This document shows positions 6,773 to 14,575 of a stretch of 22,110 nucleotides of DNA, in pieces (position 1 is the stretch's first letter; each line of letters starts with the position of its first letter). The translations under genes were made by a program, and so were the position numbers. The notes below the pieces were generated by a model. The model was not told the DNA's origin. It worked only from the letters and a program-made list of their open reading frames with translations, and made no database searches. The DNA comes from Streptomyces sp. NRRL S-31 (GTDB taxonomy: Bacteria > Actinomycetota > Actinomycetes > Streptomycetales > Streptomycetaceae): positions 1-22,110 of the forward strand of contig NZ_JOCB01000126.1 in the NCBI RefSeq assembly GCF_000718775.1, read 5' to 3'.

Positions 6773-7639
6773 ATGACCGTCACCTCCGTGCCCGGCGTCC
6801 GGCTGCGCCGGGTCACCGTCAACGGGACCGGGCTCAACGTCGCCACGGCCGGCGCGGGTCCGGCCGTCCTGCTGCTGCACGGCTTCCCGCACACCTGGCG
6901 GCTGTGGACGGAGGTGATCGGACCGCTGGCCCGCCGGCACCGGGTGATCGCGCCGGACCTGCGGGGGTTCGGCGACAGCGACCGGCCGGCGGACGGGTAC
7001 GACGCCGGGAACCTCGCCGCCGACGCCGCCGGCCTGCTGGAGGCGCTCGACGCCGGCCCTGCCGCCGTGGTCGGCATCGACCTCGGCACACCGCCCGCGT
7101 TCCTGCTGGCCATGCGGCGGCCCGGACTGGTACGGCGGCTGGTGCTGATGGAGTCGCTGCTGGGCGACCTCCCGGGCGCCGAGGAGTTCCTCGCCGCCGG
7201 GCCGCCGTGGTGGTTCGGTTTCCATGCCGTACCCGGTCTGGCGGAGACCGTGCTGGAAGGACACGAGGAGGCGTACGTCGGCTGGTTCCTGGACCGCGGC
7301 ACGCTCGGCCGGGGCGTGCGGCCGGACGTGCGGGCCGCGTTCGTCCGCGCCTACGCCGGCGGCGGGGCACTGCGCGCGGCGTTCGGCCCGTACCGGGCGA
7401 TGGCGGCCGGCGCCAGGCAGATCCGAGGGGCCGTGACCGGCGCCCGCCTCGCCGTGCCCGCCCTCACCATCGGCGCCCATCCGGTGGGCCGGGCGCTGGA
7501 ACGGCAACTCCGGCCGCATGCCGAGCGGTTGACCGGTGAGGTGATCCCGGACTGCGGTCACCTCATCCCGCTGGACCGCCCGCGGGAACTGCTGGCGCTG
7601 CTCGAACCCTTCCTCGCGGCGGACGACGACCGGGGGTGA
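6773..7639 (+). CDS. Alpha/beta hydrolase, epoxide hydrolase/haloalkane dehalogenase-like
   Basis: This 288-aa enzyme carries the oxyanion-hole motif HGFPHTWRLW (36-45) and the strand-turn VIAPDLRGFGDSDRP typical of epoxide hydrolases. The nucleophile elbow is V-V-G-I-D103-L-G, so the nucleophile is Asp rather than Ser, as in epoxide hydrolases and dehalogenases. The usual His before this Asp (GHDWG) is Ile here. The catalytic His sits in PDCGHLIPLDRP near residue 266. A 93-residue upstream extension of the frame was rejected because it runs antisense through the HxlR gene; the ATG at 6773 follows GAGGGATCGC. Divergence from the HxlR regulator suggests induction by a xenobiotic or electrophile. 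The substrate is unknown. Confidence 0.85.
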   Translation: MTVTSVPGVRLRRVTVNGTGLNVATAGAGPAVLLLHGFPHTWRLWTEVIGPLARRHRVIAPDLRGFGDSDRPADGYDAGNLAADAAGLLEALDAGPAAVVGIDLGTPPAFLLAMRRPGLVRRLVLMESLLGDLPGAEEFLAAGPPWWFGFHAVPGLAETVLEGHEEAYVGWFLDRGTLGRGVRPDVRAAFVRAYAGGGALRAAFGPYRAMAAGARQIRGAVTGARLAVPALTIGAHPVGRALERQLRPHAERLTGEVIPDCGHLIPLDRPRELLALLEPFLAADDDRG

Positions 7640-7652
7640 GGCCGGGGCCGCC

Positions 7653-7673
7653 CCCGGCGGGCTCGCCGCCGGG
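7653..7673 (+). terminator. Hairpin terminator after the hydrolase
   Basis: The sequence CCCGGCGG-gctcg-CCGCCGGG forms a perfect 8-bp stem with a 5-nt loop, 13 bp after the hydrolase stop codon. It has no U-tract. Confidence 0.6.
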
Positions 7674-7793
7674 CGACGACACCGACGGCGGAACCCGCGC
7701 CTCGGCCGCCGACGGCGTGGCGCGCGCCGCACCGGCACGGTCGGCGGCGAGGATGACGCTCGGCAGGAGCCGACTGGGAGGCGGTGTGCGGGT

Positions 7794-8867
7794 ATGACGG
7801 TGAACCGGGTCGGCCTGGTCGTGCACGGCGGGCGCGCCGAGGCGGTGGCCGCCGCGCGCGAGGTGCGCGCCTGGTGCGCCGAGCACGCGGTGGGGTGCGC
7901 GGACATCGACGTGTGGCGGGAGGGCGCGCGGCACAGCGCCGGCGAGGAGGTGGCGGGCGCCGGCGATCCGGACCTCATCGTGACCCTGGGCGGCGACGGC
8001 ACGTTCCTGCGCGGTGCCCGGCTGGCCGCCGAGAACGACGCCCTGGTGCTCGGCGTCGACCTCGGCCGGGTCGGCTTCCTCACCGAGGTGCCCGCCACGG
8101 CGGTGCGGGCCGCGCTGGACGCCGTTCGGGAGGAGCGGATCGACGTCGAGAGCCGGATGCTGCTCACCCTGCGGGCATCGTGCCGGCTGGAGGTGCCCGC
8201 CCAGATGGAGGCGCTGCTGCGCTACGGGCGCGGTCCGATGCTGCCCCCGCCCCGGGTGCGCGCGGAGTGCGAGACGAGCGGGGACTGGGGTGTCGCGCTG
8301 AACGTCGTCGCGCTGAACGACGTGGTGGTGGAGAAGCTGGCCCGGGACCGGCAGGTGTCGGTCGGGGTCTATCTGGCGGGCCGGCTGCTGGCCTCGTACT
8401 CGGCCGACGCGCTGCTGGTGGCCACGCCCACGGGGTCCACGGCGTACAGCTTCGCGGCGGGCGGGCCGGTGGTCTCGCCGCGCGCGGAGGGCCTGGTGTT
8501 CACGCCGGTCGCGCCGCACATGGTGTTCAACCGCTCGGTGGTGGCCGCGCCGGACGAGCCGGTCGCGCTGCGGGTGCTGGGCGGGTCGGGTCAGGCCGCG
8601 GTCAGCATCGACGGGCAGCTGCGCGGGGTGCTCGGCCCCGGGGACTGGATCGGGGTGTACGCCGCTCCGCGCCGGCTCAAGGCGGTACGGCTGGGGCCGA
8701 TGGACTTCTACGGCCGGCTGCGGGACCGCATGAACCTCACCGACGCGCCGGCCGCGCTCGCCGACGGGGTGGCCGCCCCGCTGTGGCCGGTGTCCACGCC
8801 GCCGCCGGGTGACCTGGCGCACCTGGCGCTGCCGCCCGTGCCTGGCGACGCCTCCCGCCCCTCCTGA
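7794..8867 (+). CDS. nadK: NAD kinase
   Basis: This 357-aa protein is an ATP-NAD kinase, which makes NADP from NAD. The signature GGDGT is at 66-70 (LIVTLGGDGTFLRGARLAA), the LNDVVVEK motif (N/D-E type) at 174-181, and TPTGSTAYSFAAGGP at 211-225, followed by a conserved C-terminal beta region. It is somewhat longer than the roughly 300-aa average because of the tail after about residue 310. That tail (PVSTPPPGDLAHLALPPVPGDASRPS) looks disordered. The ATG at 7794 lies about 10 nt after GGGAGGCGG. No neighbour links it to a pathway. Streptomycetes often carry more than one NAD kinase, and nothing here says whether this is the main one. Confidence 0.93.
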   Translation: MTVNRVGLVVHGGRAEAVAAAREVRAWCAEHAVGCADIDVWREGARHSAGEEVAGAGDPDLIVTLGGDGTFLRGARLAAENDALVLGVDLGRVGFLTEVPATAVRAALDAVREERIDVESRMLLTLRASCRLEVPAQMEALLRYGRGPMLPPPRVRAECETSGDWGVALNVVALNDVVVEKLARDRQVSVGVYLAGRLLASYSADALLVATPTGSTAYSFAAGGPVVSPRAEGLVFTPVAPHMVFNRSVVAAPDEPVALRVLGGSGQAAVSIDGQLRGVLGPGDWIGVYAAPRRLKAVRLGPMDFYGRLRDRMNLTDAPAALADGVAAPLWPVSTPPPGDLAHLALPPVPGDASRPS

Positions 8868-9044
8868 CGTCCCGTCCGGCGCCCGGCGGCACCGGCGGGG
8901 GCCGCGGGCCGCCCGCGCGAGGCCGCCGTGACCCGGATGGCCGTTCGAGGCCCGGGGCGGCGCGGCGACCCGCGCCCGACCTGTGGTCGTATATTCCATG
9001 GTGCGTTTGAGCCGTCGGACCGGCGGGGTTCTCGATCGCACCGG

Positions 9045-9074
9045 TTAGCGGCCACCGGGGTCGTACCGTAGCGT
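9045..9074 (+). promoter_or_regulatory. Possible promoter of the cyclophilin gene
   Basis: TAGCGT (9069-9074) is a good vegetative -10; the -35 candidate TTAGCG (9045-9050) is weak and 18 bp away. The predicted start near 9081 would give a leader of about 25 nt. The rest of the 238-bp spacer from 8868 holds no gene that I can support, only GC-rich inverted repeats and an isolated AT-rich patch (GTATATTCC, around 8990). Confidence 0.35.
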
Positions 9075-9105
9075 GGGCACGCCCCACCGGAATGAGGAGA
9101 TTGTG

Positions 9106-9606
9106 ATGTCGACAGTCGAGCTGAACACCAACTTCGGCAGGATCGTGCTGGAACTGAACGACGCCGAGGCGCCCAAGACCGTCGAGAACTTCCTGGCGTA
9201 CGTGCGCAGCGGCCACTACGACGGCACGATCTTCCACCGGGTGATCAACGGCTTCATGGTCCAGGGCGGCGGTTTCACGCCGGACATGCAGCAGAAGTCC
9301 ACCCTGGCGCCGATCCCGAACGAGGCCGACAACGGCCTGAAGAACGACAACTACACCGTGGCGATGGCGCGGACGAGCGACCCGCACTCCGCGACCGCCC
9401 AGTTCTTCATCAACGTTTCGGACAACGCCTTCCTCAACTACTCGGCGAAGACCCCGAACGGCTGGGGTTACGCGGTGTTCGGCCGGGTCGTCGAGGGCCA
9501 GGACGTCGTGGACTCCGTCAAGGCGATCAAGACGGGCAGCCGCCACGGCCACCAGGACGTCCCCACCGAGTCCGTGGTCATCGAGTCCGCCAAGATCATC
9601 GGCTGA
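9106..9606 (+). CDS. ppiB: Peptidyl-prolyl cis-trans isomerase, cyclophilin B type
   Basis: This 166-aa single-domain cytoplasmic cyclophilin carries [16 protein letters not shown] (active-site Arg in FHR and the Gln/Gly-rich strand), [29 protein letters not shown], and the closing [15 protein letters not shown]. No signal peptide is present. The [22 protein letters not shown] wording and the overall length resemble the Gram-negative PpiB subgroup rather than the eukaryote-like cyclophilins that also occur in streptomycetes; this comes from memory of E. coli PpiB. An in-frame GTG (9103) immediately precedes the ATG at 9106. I use the ATG, 5 nt after the AGGAGA ribosome-binding site. The protein would speed proline isomerisation in general protein folding. 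Confidence 0.93.
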   Translation: MSTVELNTNFGRIVLELNDAEAPKTVENFLAYVRSGHYDGTIFHRVINGFMVQGGGFTPDMQQKSTLAPIPNEADNGLKNDNYTVAMARTSDPHSATAQFFINVSDNAFLNYSAKTPNGWGYAVFGRVVEGQDVVDSVKAIKTGSRHGHQDVPTESVVIESAKIIG

Positions 9607-9618
9607 CGCACACCGCCC

Positions 9619-9649
9619 CGGGCGGCACCGGTCCTTTCGGTGCCGCCCG
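9619..9649. terminator. Terminator hairpin after the cyclophilin gene
   Basis: A perfect 12-bp stem, CGGGCGGCACCG paired with CGGTGCCGCCCG around the loop GTCCTTT, lies 12 bp after the cyclophilin stop. As it lies between convergent genes it may work in both directions. Confidence 0.85.
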
Positions 9650-9663
9650 CGTCATGACACCGT

Positions 9664-9693
9664 CGCTCGCCGCTGCCCGGGCAGCGGCGAGCG
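9664..9693. terminator. Perfect 30-bp palindrome, probable terminator of the thioesterase gene
   Basis: A perfect 2 x 15-bp palindrome (left half CGCTCGCCGCTGCCC) begins 14 bp beyond the first hairpin and 15 bp after the end of the minus-strand thioesterase gene. As RNA it would fold into a long stem on either strand. The two hairpins separate convergent genes. Confidence 0.8.
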
Positions 9694-9707
9694 TCTCGCG
9701 TCCGGGC

Positions 9708-10484
9708 TCAGATCACGGCCCCGGTGCCGGGCGCGAGCCGCCGCAGCGTGGCCTGGATGCGGGCCAGTACGGCCTGCTGCTGTGCCACCAGGTAGAAGTG
9801 GGCGCCGGGGTACACCTGGAGCTCGAAGGTGCCGTCGGTCTCCTGGGACCAGGTGCGGGCCTCGTCGGGGGTGACCCTCGGGTCGGCGTCGCCCGTCATC
9901 ACGACGAAGGGGCTGCGCAGCCGCGGTCCGGGGGTGGGCCGATAGGTCTCCACCACGCGGTAGTCCGCCCGCAGCGCGGGCAGGATCAGCTGGAGCAGTT
10001 CCGGGTCCCGGAGCACGGCGGAGTCGGTGCCGTCGAGCTGGGCGACGTCCTCGATCAGCCGCGCGTCGTCGGCCAGGTGCACGTTCTCGATCCGCTCGAC
10101 GGACGGGCCCCGGCGACCGGAGAGGAACACCACCGCGGGGGGCCGCCCGGCGTCCTCCAGGAGCCGCGCCAGTTCGAACGCGACCAGGGCCCCCATGCTG
10201 TGCCCGAAGAGGGCCAGGGGTGTCTCCGCCCGCTCGTCCAGCGCGCCGAACACCGCCCGCGCCAGTTCCTGGACGGAGCCGGCCGGCGGTTCCGCGTGCC
10301 GGTCCTGGCGGCCGGGGTACTGCACCGCGCGCACGTCCACCGCCGGTGACAGCGCTTTGGAGACGGGCAGGTAGAAGCTGGCGGAACCACCGGCGTGCGG
10401 CAGGCAGAGCAGCCGTGGCGCACCCGGCTTCGGTTGGTGGAAACCGCGCAACCACAAGCGCTCCACGCTGGACCGGTCGGCCAT
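9708..10484 (-). CDS. Type II thioesterase
   Basis: This 258-aa alpha/beta hydrolase is of the type II (editing) thioesterase family. It has LLCLPHAGGSASFY at 25-38, a GHSMGA nucleophile elbow with Ser96, Asp201 (MTGDADPRVTPDEA) and His229 (YPGAHFYL). Such enzymes clear wrongly acylated or stalled carrier proteins in polyketide and non-ribosomal peptide assembly. No PKS, NRPS or carrier gene lies in the window, so it is an orphan here and may act in trans, or be the relic of a lost cluster. The ATG at 10484 follows AAGGGGG by about 5 nt. Upstream, GTACC and GGTAC arms around a 10-nt centre (about 10509-10528) may be an operator in the divergent spacer shared with the regulator gene. Confidence 0.9.
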   Translation of the reverse strand: MADRSSVERLWLRGFHQPKPGAPRLLCLPHAGGSASFYLPVSKALSPAVDVRAVQYPGRQDRHAEPPAGSVQELARAVFGALDERAETPLALFGHSMGALVAFELARLLEDAGRPPAVVFLSGRRGPSVERIENVHLADDARLIEDVAQLDGTDSAVLRDPELLQLILPALRADYRVVETYRPTPGPRLRSPFVVMTGDADPRVTPDEARTWSQETDGTFELQVYPGAHFYLVAQQQAVLARIQATLRRLAPGTGAVI

Positions 10485-10577
10485 GGGACCCCCTTGTTCG
10501 TGTGTGCCGTACCCAAACGTGCTGGTACGCAGCCTAGTTGAGCCGGACGGCGCGCGGGGGGTACTGCCGGGGGCCGC

Positions 10578-10625
10578 TGGACAGCACCCACCGAGCCTTT
10601 TAGACTTCAGGTCCAGAAGTGGACC
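10578..10625 (+). promoter_or_regulatory. Promoter and operator-like palindrome of the YheO-type regulator gene
   Basis: TGGACA (10578-10583) and TAGACT (10601-10606) are 17 bp apart, close to the vegetative consensus, placing the start near 10613. Exactly there is the inverted repeat GGTCCA-gaag-TGGACC (10610-10625), interlocked with a second one, ACTTC-aggtcca-GAAGT (10604-10620). A site covering the transcription start would suit repression, most simply autorepression by the regulator encoded downstream. Confidence 0.7.
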
Positions 10626-10654
10626 ACATGTCGATGCAGGCCGGAGGGGACCCC

Positions 10655-11308
10655 ATGGACCAGCTGGCGGACGGCACTCCCGAGGACCGCGCGGACGAGC
10701 ACCTCGTCCGGGAGGCCGAGAAGATCGCCGTCGCGCTGGGGCGCATGTTCCCCGGTCTGTGCGAGGTGGTACTGCACGACCTGCGGGACCCCGAGCACGC
10801 CATCCGCGCGATCGAGAACAACCTGTCGGGCCGTCAGGTGGGCGACCCGGCGACCGAGTTGGGACTGGCGCGGATCGCCGACCCGGCGTACCCCGGCGTC
10901 ATCCAGAACTACCCCAACCGGTTCCCCGACGGCCGTCCGGCGAAGAGCACGTCCATCGGCATCAAGAACGTCGCCGGCGAGTACATCGCCGCCCTGTGCC
11001 TGAACCTCGACGTGTCCGTCCTGTCCCCGGTGACCCTCGCCCTGTCGAACCTGGTGGCCACGGACTCCGAGCACCGCGACCAACCCCTGGAGACCCTGCG
11101 GGACCGCAACGCGCGCGAGCTGCGCGCGACGGTGGAGTCCCGGGCCGCCGAGCGCGCCGCCACGCCCCGCTCGCTGAGCCGGGAGGACAAGAAGACGCTC
11201 GTACGACAGCTCCAGCGCGACGGCTACTTCGACTCGCGCGACGCGGCGCAGACCATCGCGGACCTGCTCGGCGTCTCCCGGGCGACGGTCTACAACTACG
11301 CGAAGTGA
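10655..11308 (+). CDS. YheO/DauR-like PAS-HTH transcriptional regulator
   Basis: This 217-aa protein has an N-terminal YheO-like PAS domain at about 12-125 (ALGRMFPGLCEVVLHDL, then IENNLSGRQVGDPATELG and PAKSTSIGIKNVAGEYIAALCLNLD). A C-terminal helix-turn-helix lies at about 174-217 (LSREDKKTLVRQLQRDGYFDS, AAQTIADLLGVSRATVYNYAK). DauR of Pseudomonas, in the same family, controls D-arginine catabolism. Four in-frame starts exist (10619, 10628, 10634, 10655); the ATG at 10655 is preferred because GGAGGGG sits just upstream and the fold starts soon after. The next two coding regions are a D-amino-acid enzyme remnant and a threonine/serine dehydratase, so a role in D- or hydroxy-amino-acid use is likely. 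Confidence 0.87.
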   Translation: MDQLADGTPEDRADEHLVREAEKIAVALGRMFPGLCEVVLHDLRDPEHAIRAIENNLSGRQVGDPATELGLARIADPAYPGVIQNYPNRFPDGRPAKSTSIGIKNVAGEYIAALCLNLDVSVLSPVTLALSNLVATDSEHRDQPLETLRDRNARELRATVESRAAERAATPRSLSREDKKTLVRQLQRDGYFDSRDAAQTIADLLGVSRATVYNYAK

Positions 11309-11322
11309 AGGGGCGTCCGCCC

Positions 11323-11471
11323 ATGAGCACCCTCCCCTCCCCCGCCGCCCGGACCCTGGCCGGTCCCGACACCCCGTTCGCCGTGGTGGACGTCGACCGC
11401 ACGCGGCGCAACATCGCGCGGCTGCGGGCGCGGGCGGACCGGCCCGGGGTCGCCCTGCGCCCCCCATGTCG
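11323..11471 (+). pseudogene. N-terminal remnant of D-threonine aldolase/D-serine dehydratase (DSD1-like)
   Basis: The ATG at 11323, 14 bp after the regulator stop and behind an AAGGGG site, opens a frame encoding DTPFAVVDVDRTRRNIARL then ADRPGVALRP. This is the characteristic N-terminus of alanine-racemase-fold D-threonine aldolases and D-serine dehydratases (DTPxxVxDxxxxxxNI...GVxLRPHxKTHK). At the run of six C's (11460-11465) the frame is one base off: skipping one C gives RPHVD. After that all homology stops, and within 50 bp the next gene begins. The remaining 300 or so residues, including the PLP lysine in RPHxKTHK, are missing. The gene is therefore a truncated, frameshifted relic. The original enzyme was probably the target of the upstream regulator. 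Confidence 0.72.
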
Positions 11472-11521
11472 ACCGTCGCCAGCTTCCCGTTTCCCGCTTG
11501 CCGCTTCCCGAAGGACAGCCC

Positions 11522-12490
11522 ATGGCCGCCGCACCGCCCGTTTCGTTCGCCGACGTCCGCGAGGCCGCCGCCCGCCTGAAGGGCATCGCCCACCGCACCC
11601 CCGTCCTCACCTCCCGCACGCTGGACTCCCTGGTCGGCGCCGAGGTGTTCATCAAGGCCGAGAACTTCCAGCGGATCGGCGCCTTCAAGTTCCGCGGCGC
11701 CTACAACGCCGTGGCCCAGCTCTCCCCGGAGCGGCTGGCGCGGGGCGTCGCCGCCTACTCCTCCGGCAACCACGCCCAGGCCACCGCGCTGGCCGCCCGT
11801 GAACTGGGCACCACCGCCGTCATCCTGATGCCGGAGGACGCCCCCCGTTCCAAGCGGGAGGCGACCGCCGGGTACGGGGCGGAGGTCGTCACCTACGACC
11901 GCTACACCCAGGACCGCACCGCGCTCGGCCACGCCCTGGCCGAGGACCGCGGGCTCACCCTGATCCCGCCGTACGACCATCCGCACGTCATCGCGGGCCA
12001 GGGCACCGCCGCGCTGGAACTGCTGGAGGAGACCGGCCCGCTGGACGCCCTCCTGGTGCCCGTGGGCGGCGGCGGTCTGATCGCCGGCAGCGCCACCGCC
12101 GCCACGGCGCTGCACCCCGGCATCCGGGTCATCGGCGTCGAACCGGAGGCGGGCGACGACACCAAGCGCTCCCTGGAAGCCGGGGCACGCGTCACCATCC
12201 CGGTCCCGCGCACCATCGCCGACGGTCAGGCCCTGGCCACCCCCGGCGAGTTGACCTTCCCCGTCAACCAGCGCCTGGTCGACGCCATCGCCCTCGTCAG
12301 CGACGCCGAGATCGTCACCGCGATGCGCTTCGCCTTCGAACGCCTGAAGATCGTCCTGGAGCCCAGCGGCGCCACGCCCCTGGCGGCGCTGCTGGCCGGA
12401 CGCGTCGACCGCCTCCCGCGCCGGGTCGGTCTCATCGCGTCCGGCGGCAACATCGACGTCGACCGCTTCACCGCGCTGGTGAGCGGCTGA
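11522..12490 (+). CDS. PLP-dependent threonine/serine dehydratase
   Basis: This 322-aa fold-type II PLP enzyme has the PLP lysine Lys56 in the motif FKFRGA, the substrate loop SSGNHAQ (80-86), the phosphate-binding GGGGLIAG (182-189), and the C-terminal IASGGNID. It lacks the C-terminal ACT regulatory domain of biosynthetic IlvA, so it belongs with catabolic threonine dehydratases, serine racemases and hydroxyaspartate ammonia-lyases. Deamination of threonine or serine to an oxoacid and ammonia is the safest call. The ATG at 11522 follows AAGGA by 6 nt; an in-frame TTG at 11498 lacks such a site. It lies downstream of the DauR-like regulator and the D-amino-acid enzyme relic and may be co-transcribed with them. 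Confidence 0.88.
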   Translation: MAAAPPVSFADVREAAARLKGIAHRTPVLTSRTLDSLVGAEVFIKAENFQRIGAFKFRGAYNAVAQLSPERLARGVAAYSSGNHAQATALAARELGTTAVILMPEDAPRSKREATAGYGAEVVTYDRYTQDRTALGHALAEDRGLTLIPPYDHPHVIAGQGTAALELLEETGPLDALLVPVGGGGLIAGSATAATALHPGIRVIGVEPEAGDDTKRSLEAGARVTIPVPRTIADGQALATPGELTFPVNQRLVDAIALVSDAEIVTAMRFAFERLKIVLEPSGATPLAALLAGRVDRLPRRVGLIASGGNIDVDRFTALVSG

Positions 12491-12542
12491 CCCCGCGCGG
12501 GAGGCGGCGGAGCCGGCCCGGGTGTGGTCCCGGTTCGGCCGC

Positions 12543-13049
12543 TCAGCCCTCGTCCCAGTCCCAGGTGTCGAAGTAGGCGGCCGTGCCCGTGGAGCGGGCC
12601 CGGGTCACGGCGGTCAGCCGCGCGAAGTCCTGGGCCGGCATCAACGGCCGCCAGTCGGCCAGCGGGAGCACGCGCAGCTCGTCGTGCTCCTCCGGGTCCA
12701 GGGTGATCTCCCGGATCCGGTCCTCGCTGAGGCGCCCCCCGTCGAAGACCAGACCCATGGTGCTGTACGGCCACTCGGCGCCGGGCAGCCCGTAGACGGC
12801 GGCCAGCAGCCGGGGCGGGCCGGTGAGCGTGATGCCGGTCTCCTCATGGCATTCACGCACCGCGGTCTGCCAGGGCCGCTCGCCGGGTTCCATCGTGCCA
12901 CCGGCCATCTGCCACGGGTGGGAGGGGCTGTACGGGGCGTGCAACTGCACGGGCCGGTCCCGCTCGTCGGTGAAGTGGACGCAGGCGAATCCGGTGGCCT
13001 TCATGAGTTGCTCGGCGTACTGCTCCGGCGGCAGCCAGACGCGGTTCAC
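12543..13049 (-). CDS. Nudix hydrolase (third of three in the operon)
   Basis: This 168-aa single-domain protein has a canonical Nudix box, G-TMEPG-E-RPWQTAV-RECHEETGI, at about residues 51-73, preceded by PYSPSHPWQMAG. Nudix enzymes cleave nucleoside diphosphates linked to another moiety using Mg2+; the substrate cannot be read here. The GTG start at 13049 overlaps the stop of the Nudix-APH gene by 4 bp (GTGA) and is preceded by AAAGGAGA. The C-terminus is aromatic and acidic (AAYFDTWDWDEG). It closes a three-gene translationally coupled cascade and converges with the dehydratase gene across a 52-bp spacer of GC-rich imperfect inverted repeats, a possible bidirectional terminator. Confidence 0.9.
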   Translation of the reverse strand: MNRVWLPPEQYAEQLMKATGFACVHFTDERDRPVQLHAPYSPSHPWQMAGGTMEPGERPWQTAVRECHEETGITLTGPPRLLAAVYGLPGAEWPYSTMGLVFDGGRLSEDRIREITLDPEEHDELRVLPLADWRPLMPAQDFARLTAVTRARSTGTAAYFDTWDWDEG

Positions 13050-14575
13050 GGTGTCTCCTTTCCCTGCCGGTCCCGGTCCGGGAGCCGGGTCGTACGAAGG
13101 GTGGCCGGGCCGGTGGCGGACGTCGGCGGCCGGCGCTGCGGTACCGTCCGCCCGGTGGCGCCGGCACGCAGCCGGGCCAGGGTGCGCCGGCCGCGTTCCA
13201 CCAGTTCCGGGTCGCCGTGCGCGATGCCGAAGCGGATGCCGGAGACGGCGTCCAGCGCCGAGTCGGTCTCCAGGCGGCGCTCCTCGGCCGCGGTCGGCTG
13301 TCTGCCGTACCCGTCGAAGTACGCCTCGTGCAGGTCGGGGCGGCCGGCCCAGGCGTCGCCGAGCCGCACCAGGTCCCGCACGGCGGGGCCCGGCGCGGCG
13401 CGCTCGAAGTCGATCAGGGCCAGGGTGCCGTCCTCGGCGCGCAGGACGTTGCGCGGCTGGAGGTCGCCGTGGGTCTCCACCCACGGCGGGGGCGGCAGGA
13501 CGGCGTCCCGGTCCAGCAGTTCGCGGACGAACTCCTCGTCGCCGGGTGCGAGGTGGGCCCGTGCCTCCGTCAGGTGGCGGTCGGCCCGCGCCGTCTCCGG
13601 GGTGGTTCCGGCGGGCGCGGGGCGGGCCGGCGCGCTGTCGTGGATCAGCCGGGTCAGCGTGCCGAGCCGGCGGAAGACCGCGCGTCCCTCCGCGACGGAG
13701 AGGACCGCGCCGTGCAGCGGGCGGCCCGGCACCGCCGTGACCACCACGGCCCGCAGGGCCGGGTCGGGCGCCACCAGCCGGGGGGCGGCGGCGCCCAGCG
13801 CCGTCGCCCAGGTCCGGTACGCCCGCACCTCCCGGACGTGGAACCGGTCGTTCTGGTGGACCTTCACGTACCAGGTCCCGCCGTGCGCGCCGTCGGCCCG
13901 CCACACCCGGCTGTCCCGGCGTGCCCAGCCGACGTCCGTCCAGCCGCCGATCCGTCCTACCGCGCGTTCGGCGAACTCCCGGACGGAGGGCTCCGGCGGA
14001 GACGCGGCCGGGTCGGCGCCGACGGCCGGTACGAGGCGGAGCCGGTCGGCGACGGGGTCGTGGGCGATCGTGTCCCCGGGTCGCTGGAAGTGCACCGCGA
14101 GGCGGGCGCCGGCCGCGTACGCGTCGAGCCCCGCCCGGCAGTAGGCCACCGTCGCGGCGGGGAGCGCGTCGAGGGGGACCCACCGCATGGCGTCGCACAG
14201 TTCCGGTTCCGCGATCCGCGGCTCGCCCCGCCACCGGCGGACCTCGAGGAAGAGCCCGGTCCGGGAGCGTCCGCCGGGGCCGCGGTGGTGCACGGTCACC
14301 GCGGCCCGGACGTCGGCCGGATCGAGGGTGACACCGGTCTCCTCCCGGGCCTCGCGGACCAGGGCGGTGACCACGTCCTCGTGCGGGCCGTCGAGGTGCC
14401 CGGACGGCAGGTGCCAGAGTCCGGCGGCGTAGACCGGGCCGGCCCGCCGTGACATCAGCACCTCGGGCCGGCCGGCGGTCTCCCTCCGGAGGATCAGATG
14501 GACGTCCAGCGGTTCCCTGTGCCGCTCGCGGGCGGTGCCGCCCGGCTGCGACTGGTCGGTGGTCAACGCGTTCAC
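13046..14575 (-). CDS. Nudix hydrolase - aminoglycoside-phosphotransferase-fold kinase fusion
   Basis: This 509-aa protein has two catalytic domains. Residues 22-165 are a Nudix domain (LWHLPSGHLDGPHEDVVTAL, then REAREETGV at 74-82; one residue more than the canonical box between Gly and Glu). Residues 195-460 are an APH-type kinase: Lys238 in TWYVKVHQ, Brenner motif HGDLQPRNVL (369-378), and the Mg2+ motif IDFE (388-391). The tail from 470 is Arg/Pro-rich. The GTG start at 14575 overlaps the stop of the first Nudix frame (GTGA) with GGAG 8 nt upstream. The same frame runs on to 15166, but only because the first Nudix gene is frameshifted into it. APH-fold enzymes phosphorylate antibiotics, sugars, choline or other small molecules; the target is unknown. 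Confidence 0.85.
   Translation of the reverse strand: MNALTTDQSQPGGTARERHREPLDVHLILRRETAGRPEVLMSRRAGPVYAAGLWHLPSGHLDGPHEDVVTALVREAREETGVTLDPADVRAAVTVHHRGPGGRSRTGLFLEVRRWRGEPRIAEPELCDAMRWVPLDALPAATVAYCRAGLDAYAAGARLAVHFQRPGDTIAHDPVADRLRLVPAVGADPAASPPEPSVREFAERAVGRIGGWTDVGWARRDSRVWRADGAHGGTWYVKVHQNDRFHVREVRAYRTWATALGAAAPRLVAPDPALRAVVVTAVPGRPLHGAVLSVAEGRAVFRRLGTLTRLIHDSAPARPAPAGTTPETARADRHLTEARAHLAPGDEEFVRELLDRDAVLPPPPWVETHGDLQPRNVLRAEDGTLALIDFERAAPGPAVRDLVRLGDAWAGRPDLHEAYFDGYGRQPTAAEERRLETDSALDAVSGIRFGIAHGDPELVERGRRTLARLRAGATGRTVPQRRPPTSATGPATLRTTRLPDRDRQGKETP

Noticed and set aside
10607..12115. Long minus-strand ORF (502 codons) opposite the regulator and dehydratase genes
   Set aside because: It is antisense to two well-supported genes, has His/Gly/Arg/Gln-rich shadow composition, and shows no motif.
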